From IMG/VR virus record IMGVR_UViG_3300037961_005793, positions 1-64,000 of that record: a DNA stretch of 64,000 nucleotides. One strand, given 5' to 3'. Source of the DNA: a virus. The position numbers were made by a program, and so were the translations under genes. Positions 34,377 through 41,324 of this stretch are shown here, in pieces. Each line of letters begins with the position of its first letter. Within the stretch, counting starts at the first letter, position 1. The notes below the pieces were generated by a model, which was not told the DNA's origin, ran no database searches, and saw only the letters and a program-made list of their open reading frames with translations.

Positions 34377-34882
34377 CAGCTCAGTTGTTGATACTGAATA
34401 GAGGGAGGAATGTTATTACTCGAAGGAGCATTCAGCATCGAATAGTTATCACCCATGTTGGGCGTGTCGTACTCTGCAGGGCGTTGAGAAGAAAGTTCGT
34501 CCATGTGCCTGTCGCTCTGCTGCTCAAGCATGTCCAGGAACATCAACATCTCATCCATGAGATCGGGACGCTGACAGACTCGTTCGAGAAGCTCGACGAG
34601 AACAGGGTCCATCGAAGGAGGCTCAACCTCTTCAACACGCAGTCGTGCAGCTAATTGGTTGCGACCCATGGGGTCATCAACATCTGGGTAAGAATTGATC
34701 GACCGTGTGGCTCCGGTATACATGCCACCGGGCTCTCCTTCTAGATTCGGAGCCCGTCCTTGTGCGTACTTACGCAAGACCTCAGCCACGACGGGGGCTG
34801 CAGCAGCTTGCTCGTCCGGAGTAACCGGCGTCGGAAGACCGAGTAAACGAGCCGCAAAAGCGTAATCTTCCCTAGAAAACAC
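34376..34882 (-). CDS. Hypothetical protein of the virion module
   Basis: 168 residues: helix (REDYAFAARLLGLPTPVTPD), disordered middle, acidic helix (VLVELLERVCQRPDLMDEML), then an Asn/Ser/Gln tail. Overlaps the HTH gene by 11 nt. No family recognised. Confidence 0.6.
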   Translation of the reverse strand: MFSREDYAFAARLLGLPTPVTPDEQAAAAPVVAEVLRKYAQGRAPNLEGEPGGMYTGATRSINSYPDVDDPMGRNQLAARLRVEEVEPPSMDPVLVELLERVCQRPDLMDEMLMFLDMLEQQSDRHMDELSSQRPAEYDTPNMGDNYSMLNAPSSNNIPPSIQYQQLS

Positions 34883-35147
34883 CGGAACCTACAGCAACAG
34901 ATAACCCCATTGTACTCTGTATTGCTAAAACGTCGCCGGGAGAAACATCCAACGTCAAACAGATCTTCTCCAACACATCCGGAGACGGGATATAACGTTC
35001 ATCAGTACATATTTTTCTGGTCGTTGTCGGCGAAAGACTTGCCTGTTTACTCAACGCAAAAGAAGAAATATCCTTTTGCAGGAGTAAGTCTTTGAGGTTA
35101 TTAATTAAATAACCACTAGCTGTATGTGCGGAGTAAAAAGGCATCAC
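34872..35147 (-). CDS. Cro/CI-type HTH protein
   Basis: 91 residues. LKDLLLQKDISSFALSKQAS, LSPTTTRKICTDERYIP and DVLEKICLTLDVSPGDVL form a five-helix XRE domain of the HTH_26 type. A sequence-specific regulator, perhaps of this late region. It overlaps its neighbours by 4 and 11 nt. Confidence 0.7.
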   Translation of the reverse strand: MMPFYSAHTASGYLINNLKDLLLQKDISSFALSKQASLSPTTTRKICTDERYIPSPDVLEKICLTLDVSPGDVLAIQSTMGLSVAVGSGVF

Positions 35148-35824
35148 CCAAGCTTTAGACCTTCAGAAATGTCAACTAAACCTGTACCGCTGAAATGACC
35201 AAATGAAGTGAGATCAACCTTCGGTGAAGATATAAGTCTCCACAACGGTTGTTCAGTAATCCACTTAATGTCATCCAGGAGCAGCCAACGTGGTTTAGTG
35301 GGAAACTTTAACGTTGAAAGTTTACTCAAAAAAGTTCTCTCAAAGATACCGTCCTTTGGCCCATCACACATAATAAAGTCAGCCTCAGTAAGAAGCTTTG
35401 CTCGTCTTATAAAAACATCATGCTCTTTAAGATCTTCTACTCGTTGAGTGAGTTTTGAAGAAAAGTCTTCTTCAGTGAGGTATGTTTGAGTTGGTGAGGT
35501 GTATGGAACTACATCGAACGTGGTGACCCGATCCTTTTGATCGGAAAAGTCCAGCATCACCCGAGCAGAAGTTCCGTAGTGTGTTCCAATGTCGACCATA
35601 CTGACTGGTCCATTAGAACGATCCAGGTTGAAGATAAGACCAGCAAGAAGCTTATAATGATCACCAGGGAAACAATTAACAAAAGTTCCGTCACAATCAA
35701 TATGACACTGAGTAGCGGTCTTAATACTTCTGAGAACATAATCCCATCCTTGAAAAGTTTGGGCAGCCTGGTCGTCATCAACAGACCAACATTCGCTCGG
35801 GATACGGTGACGTACGTTTTTCAT
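35144..35824 (-). CDS. Class I SAM methyltransferase (Methyltransf_24-like)
   Basis: 226 residues. SMVDIGTHYGTSARVMLDF is the SAM-binding motif I, FDVVPYT motif II, ADFIMCDGPKDG motif IV and RWLLLDDIKWI the metal-type aspartates near motif V/VI. The family often methylates sugars or cephalosporin-like small molecules. Next to a GT2-like gene, so sugar methylation is plausible. Confidence 0.65.
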   Translation of the reverse strand: MKNVRHRIPSECWSVDDDQAAQTFQGWDYVLRSIKTATQCHIDCDGTFVNCFPGDHYKLLAGLIFNLDRSNGPVSMVDIGTHYGTSARVMLDFSDQKDRVTTFDVVPYTSPTQTYLTEEDFSSKLTQRVEDLKEHDVFIRRAKLLTEADFIMCDGPKDGIFERTFLSKLSTLKFPTKPRWLLLDDIKWITEQPLWRLISSPKVDLTSFGHFSGTGLVDISEGLKLG

Positions 35825-35826
35825 GA

Positions 35827-36597
35827 TCAGAACCCGAGATGCTTGCGGCGGACAAAGCTTAAATCGAATGTCGTGAAACTCGGTGGCATTTCCTCAAGAT
35901 TGAATGGTGTTTTATAAGTTTCCCCCTCAACGTGAGACTGCCAGGACTCATTCCACTTCAGATGAAGATATCGCTTGTTCAGCTCGTGGGCTACGTGAAT
36001 ACCTTGAGCAATCGCTGGTTCGGATCGCCAAGTCTGTGAGCCATCGGAATAATCGTTCTTTTTAGAACCGTGGTAGTAATCAGCTTCAAGATCAAGTATT
36101 CGTTTAACGTCGTCATGGATAAACCTCATGCCGTAGTCCATGTCTTCGCAATAACCGGGATATAGATTTTCATCAAAAAGACCGTACTTCTGAACCATCC
36201 AATCTTTTAACAAGAAAATATCCCAACCACCGCCTGAACCATGGACAATACCGACTTCCTGGTCTTGAGCTTTCTCATTCATTTCTTTGAGAAAACCTGG
36301 CTCAAACCTCACATCGTGGTTTGAAATAACCCAGTAAGGGGCTTTCATAAAACATTTAATAATTAAGTTCCAAGCGCCACTACAACCAACATTTGCAGGG
36401 AGGTGGCAAATATGTACGTTCTTTACGTGACTATTAGGTATCTCTTTTAGGAGATCGACTTCATGATTAATTTGACCGCGACCGTTGTTATTAAAAACGA
36501 CAAAGTTTTCAACTGGATAATCGATACTCATGTACAGACGATGCAGCCAGTAAGGAGTATTAACGATCGCAGTACCTAGAACAGGAATGCTATTCAT
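35827..36597 (-). CDS. GT2-like glycosyltransferase
   Basis: 256 residues. IPVLGTAIVNTPYWLHRLYM and NFVVFNNNGRG fit a GT-A N-terminus; WVISNHDVRFEPGF corresponds to the metal strand (NHDVR in place of DxD); CEDMDYGMRF resembles the ED catalytic pair of GT2 enzymes. It would add a sugar to a virion or cell-surface acceptor. Confidence 0.65.
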   Translation of the reverse strand: MNSIPVLGTAIVNTPYWLHRLYMSIDYPVENFVVFNNNGRGQINHEVDLLKEIPNSHVKNVHICHLPANVGCSGAWNLIIKCFMKAPYWVISNHDVRFEPGFLKEMNEKAQDQEVGIVHGSGGGWDIFLLKDWMVQKYGLFDENLYPGYCEDMDYGMRFIHDDVKRILDLEADYYHGSKKNDYSDGSQTWRSEPAIAQGIHVAHELNKRYLHLKWNESWQSHVEGETYKTPFNLEEMPPSFTTFDLSFVRRKHLGF

Positions 36598-36620
36598 GAA
36601 GCATCAGCAGTAGCAGCATG

Positions 36621-36809
36621 CTAACACAAATTGAAGTTATCGCCATCTGAATCAATTTGATTCTGAAGATGTCTGTAGAAAGCACCTCGCCTCGGTCTGA
36701 ACTTGCGTGCGGGCTTTTTACTTTGGTTTCTTTTGTATACTTTGACACCTAGTTCATTAATGTAATATTCACCGCCTCTAGCTCCCTTAATCCACTTTTT
36801 CTCTTCCAC
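36621..36809 (-). CDS. Small basic GGEYYIN-type protein
   Basis: 62 residues. WIKGARGGEYYINELGVKVY is a short beta motif (WVxGxRGGxYYI...G.KVY) present in many phage and bacterial proteins; the rest is Lys/Arg-rich. Role unknown. Confidence 0.6.
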   Translation of the reverse strand: MEEKKWIKGARGGEYYINELGVKVYKRNQSKKPARKFRPRRGAFYRHLQNQIDSDGDNFNLC

Positions 36810-36854
36810 GGAGAAACAAGCAACTTTAAAAATATTAACCTGCGTCAGAGGCGG

Positions 36855-37349
36855 TCAAGACCGCTTCTTAAACAAGTTGCAATCTTGTGAGTCAGGAGTC
36901 ATGTACTCAGGAGTCTCAAAATCACAGCACATCTTCTCTCGATCGTTGTGCATACACATTTGACAAATGAGTGAACTTTTGTCCACAAGCGTATGAGCTT
37001 CTGTCTCAGGCAACTCCACCGTGGTTAGACGGTAATTACAGTTAAGACAGTGTTTCTTGCGACGTCGATGACCTTGCTTGTTAAGCCTGGTCTCTACAAC
37101 AGCTAAAAACCTTTCACCGCAGTTAGGACACTTCTCTCTTAGTCCAGCACGAGCCGCCTTTATCCGTTCTGGTTCTGTCTTGCGTTCGTAAAACTTAGGC
37201 GGCGTCTTGCCAGCACATACAGCAGAACAAAAAGTTTTGGTACGTCCTTTCTTTTGATTTGAACGATGTTCTGAAGCTCTGCGTTTGAATTTGACTCCAC
37301 AGCAATCGCAAGTCAGTTCAACCCAAGAAGTAGAAGTTCGGAGTGCCAT
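36855..37349 (-). CDS. Protein with three zinc modules, one NrdR-like
   Basis: 164 residues. Module 1: CDCC ... FCSAVC (14-45). Module 2: CPNCGERF ... HCLNCNYRLTTVE (74-110), the spacing of the NrdR zinc ribbon, but the ATP-cone is absent. Module 3: CQMCMHNDREKMCCDF and a final DCNLF (129-158), the small cysteine domain found in many phage proteins. Nucleic-acid binding is likely. The start is only 11 nt after the tRNA 3' end. Confidence 0.65.
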   Translation of the reverse strand: MALRTSTSWVELTCDCCGVKFKRRASEHRSNQKKGRTKTFCSAVCAGKTPPKFYERKTEPERIKAARAGLREKCPNCGERFLAVVETRLNKQGHRRRKKHCLNCNYRLTTVELPETEAHTLVDKSSLICQMCMHNDREKMCCDFETPEYMTPDSQDCNLFKKRS

Positions 37350-37360
37350 AAAAAATGAAA

Positions 37361-37446
37361 TGCCTGAGGCGAGACTTGAACTCGCATGACCTTTGCAGGT
37401 CGAGGGATTTTAAGTCCCTTGTGTCTACCGATTCCACCACTCAGGC
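37361..37446 (-). tRNA. trnL-UAA: tRNA-Leu (anticodon UAA)
   Basis: Class II cloverleaf: acceptor GCCTGAG / CTCAGGC with discriminator A at 37361, anticodon stem AGGGA/TCCCT with loop CTTAAAA (anticodon at 37410-37412), long variable arm GACCT-GCAA-AGGTC, T-arm GCGAG-TTCAAGT-CTCGC. No encoded CCA. It decodes UUA, a codon likely rarer in the host. Confidence 0.96.
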
Positions 37447-37550
37447 TATAGCTGATGTGCCAGCACCGGCTGACGTGCGAAATATACCCCAAAAAATCCG
37501 TTGCTCAACCGTTTGTGACTGTTACCATGCTGATGTTTACAAGATGACAA

Positions 37551-38267
37551 GTGACTGCATCCTCTTTCCAAGACCTGATGGGTCAGCTTAAAGAAAATAC
37601 CAGCGTTAAAATCGAAACCAAGAGCAAAAAACAACTGAGTGACCGTTATACCTTCACCGAAGGGTGGTACGACGCCCTGCTAAACAGTGAACATGTAATA
37701 CAAAACAACAACACCGACAAAAAAATCGAATTAGATGCTACAAAGAGGCTCCAAATCGTTGAAATCGGCGTTTATGAAGGTGCTTCGAGCTGTTTTTGGT
37801 CGGATTTTTATCTCAATCATCCTGATTCTCGTCTTATTTCTATTGACCCCTTTACAGGTAGCGAAGAACATCTACGTGAGCCCGAGAAGTACCCCGGATT
37901 ATCTCAGCTCGAAGTAACTGCGCGGGATAACATCGCCAAATCTGATAACGCAGGCAAAGTTGAGATTATCAAAGGTTACTCACACTTAATTTACCCACAT
38001 CTACACCACCGTTACGGTGAAGAACCGTGGATCGATATCCTTTATATCGATGGAGCACATGATTCGACTTCAGTTGCTCGTGACGTTACTTTATACGTGC
38101 CTATGGTTAAGCCTGGCGGGGTGGTCTTTTTCGACGATTACGCGCATCCTGACGTTAAAAGGGCAGTTGATATGTCTCTGAACGCTTTCGCTTCGTTTGA
38201 CATTGCCATGTTCACTGGATGGCAGCTCGTAGGAAAAGTAGCTGACTATAAAAAATCACACGGATGA
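37551..38267 (+). CDS. Class I SAM methyltransferase (Methyltransf_24)
   Basis: 238 residues from a GTG. LQIVEIGVYEGASSCFWSDF is motif I, RLISIDPFTGSEEHL motif II, WIDILYIDGAHDSTSVARDV motif IV, and VKPGGVVFFDDY the following strand with the double aspartate. Close to the first Methyltransf_24 protein in type but not in sequence. Likely small-molecule or sugar methylation. It starts a plus-strand group after the tRNA. Confidence 0.78.
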   Translation: MTASSFQDLMGQLKENTSVKIETKSKKQLSDRYTFTEGWYDALLNSEHVIQNNNTDKKIELDATKRLQIVEIGVYEGASSCFWSDFYLNHPDSRLISIDPFTGSEEHLREPEKYPGLSQLEVTARDNIAKSDNAGKVEIIKGYSHLIYPHLHHRYGEEPWIDILYIDGAHDSTSVARDVTLYVPMVKPGGVVFFDDYAHPDVKRAVDMSLNAFASFDIAMFTGWQLVGKVADYKKSHG

Positions 38268-38359
38268 CACTAAGTGAATTAGGGACATTAATTCTTTTAT
38301 TAAGTCCTTTAATGCTCCCTAGCATTCTTCTACTATTTACATTAGTAGCGGGAGGTTAG
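38264..38359 (+). CDS. 31-aa single-pass membrane peptide
   Basis: ATG at 38264 overlaps the methyltransferase stop (ATGA). The product begins MTLSELGTLILLLSPLML and is nearly all hydrophobic, one transmembrane helix ending VAGG. Immediately followed by a GTG-start gene with GGAGGT inside this gene's last codons. It recalls tiny photosystem or regulatory membrane peptides, but no family is recognised. Confidence 0.5.
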   Translation: MTLSELGTLILLLSPLMLPSILLLFTLVAGG

Positions 38360-38360
38360 G

Positions 38361-38561
38361 GTGCATCTTTTTGCTCTCTTAGGTGCGGTTGTAATTATCA
38401 ACCACACGCCTTCTCACTGGTATATGTCCTGTGCAAGATGGCGAGAGCAAGCATCAAAAATACTCGTTGATCAAAGACTTCCAGAAGAAGCAAGAGTCAA
38501 ATTGGTTTTATATCTTCGCGGCAAAGTCAAAGGCAAGTGCGACTTAATTGTCGGTAAATAA
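38361..38561 (+). CDS. Small protein with hydrophobic N-terminus
   Basis: 66 residues from a GTG at 38361 with GGAGGT 5 nt ahead. The N-terminus (MHLFALLGAVVIINHTP) could be a membrane anchor or signal; the rest is a basic helix (EEARVKLVLYLRGKVKG). No family recognised. Confidence 0.5.
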   Translation: MHLFALLGAVVIINHTPSHWYMSCARWREQASKILVDQRLPEEARVKLVLYLRGKVKGKCDLIVGK

Positions 38562-38885
38562 CGCTTCAAGGCCGCCGTACACGAGAGCGGCCCATCCACG
38601 GAAACTGACACTGTCTTGTGTTACAGCACATCACAGTGTGGGGGATCCAGTTTCAAACAGATGATACCGCTTCATACTCTTGGTGCAAGGCTGCGCCCAC
38701 AGAATATTTTGCACTAGCCAGCCAGGTACGTCGTTTTTTTTTAAAACCCCTTGCACATCCCTTTACCTCTTGCTGCTTGCGCTCTCCCCGTTTTTATTGC
38801 AGCTTGCACTACACAAGTAAATACACCGTAGCCCCTACTGCCACGCTCGTTAAAACTACGACTTAACTTGTAACTTACGAATAAA
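38562..38885 (+). ncRNA. Intergenic region with a structured RNA candidate (about 38570-38745)
   Basis: No gene is supported in these 324 nt. Hairpin A: GGCCGC 38570-38575 with GCGGCC 38587-38592. Hairpin B: GAAACTG (38601-38607) and ACACTGT (38608-38614) pair with CAGTTTC (38648-38654) and ACAGTGT (38633-38639) across an 8-nt GGGGGATC bulge; TGTG/CACA caps it. Hairpin C: GGTGC 38682-38686 with GCGCC 38693-38697. A run of T follows near 38729-38740. These helices are too regular to be chance. Could be a small RNA or the 3' processing region of the preceding operon. Confidence 0.45.
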
Positions 38886-39623
38886 TTAAACGATTAACCC
38901 AGCAGCACCTAATGCTCGTGATGCAAATTGATTTGCAATAGCAGGTAAGCCCGCAGCCATCTGCTTAGACACACGGTCTTCTTCAGTTTCATACCCTTTA
39001 TCTTCTTCCTCACCATCTACCGCACCGTAACCAAAGGTTTCAAGGTAAGCAGGGTTTTGAGTAGCCTGCATGAAACTTGGCATATCATCTGGCACAACAC
39101 CAGCGGGACTGCCGTCCTCAATTAAGAATTTCTCATCCCCGAAGTATCGCGTGGCACCTCCCCTGTCCGGATCACCCATGTAGTAGTCCGCAGGATTGCT
39201 AGGATCACCACCAACGAAATCAAAATAAGATCCTCGGAAAGGAGCATAAGTTGCTTCCTCTTCTCGGACTGGGAAAGGAACCGGAATACCATCATCTGCA
39301 GGAATCGGGTCAACACTTACGGGTTGATCTGAATCCTCGTCTTTCAAATAACCACGAAGCTTATCCAAAGCAGCTTCCGTGGCCCCACCCTGTCTTGAAT
39401 AGGGTTCAACTTCTTCTGCGTAGTCAATAACATATCGAGCAACATCCGACTTCGAGCCGCCAAGATCCCGACCCTTGTCGAACATCTTACGAACATCTAA
39501 ACCACTAAAACGATCTGTAGGTGGTTTCTTATCAGAACCTGCACCAAAAGCTGTACGGTCATAGTCCCGCATATACTTTTCAAACTTCCGGATATCAAAC
39601 TTTTCACCAGCTTGACGTGCCAT
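38886..39623 (-). CDS. Virion-type protein with N-terminal DRTAxGAGS domain
   Basis: 245 residues. Residues 12-92 (YMRDYDRTAFGAGSDKKP, TDRFSGLDVRKMFDKGRDLG, GSKSDVARYVIDYAEE, ALDKLRGYL) are clearly related to the C-terminal region of the protein at 59320-61149. The remainder is acidic, Pro/Gly-rich, ending in a hydrophobic Ala/Leu helix. Function unknown; probably a particle protein. Confidence 0.65.
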   Translation of the reverse strand: MARQAGEKFDIRKFEKYMRDYDRTAFGAGSDKKPPTDRFSGLDVRKMFDKGRDLGGSKSDVARYVIDYAEEVEPYSRQGGATEAALDKLRGYLKDEDSDQPVSVDPIPADDGIPVPFPVREEEATYAPFRGSYFDFVGGDPSNPADYYMGDPDRGGATRYFGDEKFLIEDGSPAGVVPDDMPSFMQATQNPAYLETFGYGAVDGEEEDKGYETEEDRVSKQMAAGLPAIANQFASRALGAAGLIV

Positions 39624-39664
39624 ATTTCTACTGAGCAGATATCTTCTACTTTAGCTTAATCACC

Positions 39665-40528
39665 CTAAACAAATCCAGGTAATTGCGGACCTGCGTTACG
39701 AGGTACAGGTGGTGTCATAGGGACAAAACCACGTTTAATACGTTCATCCATAAAAGGTGAATCAAAATTAGGTGGAGGAGATCCAAATACACCGCCCGGT
39801 CTATAACTACCGCGAATGTAACGAGGCATCTCAGCCATCAAATCACCGTCCATCGAACTAGCGCGTCCACGGTTGTATTTCTGCCTTTCCAGATCCCGAA
39901 TAGCTTTTTGAATGTTCGGATCAGTTAAAGGACCGATCTCGCCCTTACGTAAGGAACGGAGAAGCAATTCACCTGTGGGATCCAACTGCGCCATTTCGTC
40001 GTTGTTAAGCGTACCATCATCAGGATTAGCATAACGACCAAACATTTGAGTCTTAGGACCCATCACTTCTTTGTTTTGCTCAAGGTACTGATACAAGTAA
40101 TCGCGCTTACCAGTCTCTGGAGTCAAAGGCTGAACTTCAACCTTATCTTCAGGACGGTAAACAGGCTTTCTTATATCAAAGTTATCTGTGGGGCGAAACA
40201 GTAAATCCTTTAATGCGTCTTGCTTACCACGCGGATCTAACATTTCATAAATACGCATGAAGCTATTTACTTCATCAAGACCTTTTTTAAATTCATCTAG
40301 ACCGCGCATTTCCGTTGATACACCCATCGGGTTAGAGCCCGGTGTAATTGATGGACCGCGTGGATCAACTCCGCGTCCATAACCACGAGGCTCTGGCTCC
40401 ACACCGTACGGATTTGGGTCCGGAGTAAATTGACGAGTATCTGGCCCATGAACAGGTCCTCCAAAACGGGGGCGGCTGTAGATCTGCCCGTTTCTAAAAA
40501 TACGTTCACGGGTGTCTTGAATACTCAC
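39665..40528 (-). CDS. Hypothetical Arg/Pro-rich virion-type protein
   Basis: 287 residues, Arg/Pro/Gly/Asp-rich and mostly disordered by composition (RGYGRGVDPRGPSITPGSNP), with some helix (GLDEFKKGLDEVNSFMRIYE). Same style as other proteins of this minus-strand block. No family recognised. Confidence 0.6.
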   Translation of the reverse strand: MSIQDTRERIFRNGQIYSRPRFGGPVHGPDTRQFTPDPNPYGVEPEPRGYGRGVDPRGPSITPGSNPMGVSTEMRGLDEFKKGLDEVNSFMRIYEMLDPRGKQDALKDLLFRPTDNFDIRKPVYRPEDKVEVQPLTPETGKRDYLYQYLEQNKEVMGPKTQMFGRYANPDDGTLNNDEMAQLDPTGELLLRSLRKGEIGPLTDPNIQKAIRDLERQKYNRGRASSMDGDLMAEMPRYIRGSYRPGGVFGSPPPNFDSPFMDERIKRGFVPMTPPVPRNAGPQLPGFV

Positions 40529-40557
40529 AACACTCTGACAAAAACAATAAATTTAGT

Positions 40558-40734
40558 TTAGTCGATACGAAGGTTGCCATCTTCGTCCCAAGTTAAATGA
40601 GCCATTAATTGGTAGTTCACCCGGCACCCGCGTTCATCACAACAAATCAAAGATTTGCATTCACCGTGGTTAACTAGCGGAAACAGCTTGGACAGCGGTT
40701 CCCACACAGAAGAACCCAAAAGCTTGTCAAGCAC
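40558..40734 (-). CDS. Small zinc-type protein (58 aa)
   Basis: GTG start complementary to 40732-40734, stop at 40558-40560. The product has LFPLVNHGECKSLICCDERG with H-x2-C ... CC ... C spacing, a possible zinc site, and a charged C-terminus (LTWDEDGNLRID). No ATG is available, so the start is uncertain. Confidence 0.45.
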   Translation of the reverse strand: MLDKLLGSSVWEPLSKLFPLVNHGECKSLICCDERGCRVNYQLMAHLTWDEDGNLRID

Positions 40735-40782
40735 TGCGTTTTTTGTCGCTGATTTAGTCTATGTGCCCTAGTGTACGCTCGT

Positions 40783-41109
40783 CTAATCTCTAAACCCTTC
40801 GTCATCTACGAACCACTTGCGCTTAGACGTAAACCACTCAGCAATAGAAGTTGGATCTTGCGGGCCAACTAAGTGATCTGTGGGGTCAGGATCGCCGATA
40901 TCCATATCATCAAGAAATTGATCTAACCCTCCGGCAGCTTGGTCACCTCTGAGAGCTTCTCTCCTGGCCCTACGAAGCATCGAATCGACACTGTGGTTGC
41001 TTTTCGCCCATTTTTGTATCCAAATCATGTCTGAAACTTGTACTTCCGCCCCGTTTGCTATTCGATTACAAATATATTCCGCCTTTTTCCGTACTTCAGT
41101 CGAAAGCAT
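40783..41109 (-). CDS. Hypothetical small helical protein
   Basis: 108 residues, basic helical N-terminus (EVRKKAEYICNRIANGAEVQ) and acidic/Trp-rich C-terminus (TSIAEWFTSKRKWFVDDEGF). No family recognised; coding composition is convincing. Confidence 0.6.
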   Translation of the reverse strand: MLSTEVRKKAEYICNRIANGAEVQVSDMIWIQKWAKSNHSVDSMLRRARREALRGDQAAGGLDQFLDDMDIGDPDPTDHLVGPQDPTSIAEWFTSKRKWFVDDEGFRD

Positions 41110-41144
41110 CCAACTATCCCTTTGTTACCAGTCTAGTTAAGCTT

Positions 41145-41324
41145 TTATTCGTCTAGAAGCAACTCTAAAAGAGCTTTATCTAACTCAGTACGCATCGCGA
41201 CAAGCGAAACTTGCTCCTGCGGATCACCGCCAGGCCACCTTTCTAAGAAATACGCGACAGACTTCCTCAGTAAACGCAGTGAGGCCACGTCGGCTGAGAA
41301 CTCAACGCGTGATCTGTCGTCCAT
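41145..41324 (-). CDS. Small helical protein (59 aa)
   Basis: ATG complementary to 41322-41324, sharing a base with the upstream stop (TAATG). The product begins MDDRSRVEFSADVASLRLLR and is amphipathic helix throughout (RTELDKALLELLLDE). Coupled translation with the 740-residue gene supports it. No family recognised. Confidence 0.6.
   Translation of the reverse strand: MDDRSRVEFSADVASLRLLRKSVAYFLERWPGGDPQEQVSLVAMRTELDKALLELLLDE

Noticed and set aside
37355-37591. 78-codon plus-strand frame
   Set aside because: Runs through the antisense of the tRNA and into the methyltransferase start.
38618-38866. 82-codon frame in the intergenic region
   Set aside because: His/Ser/Thr/Leu mixture without coding character, and it crosses strong RNA hairpins.
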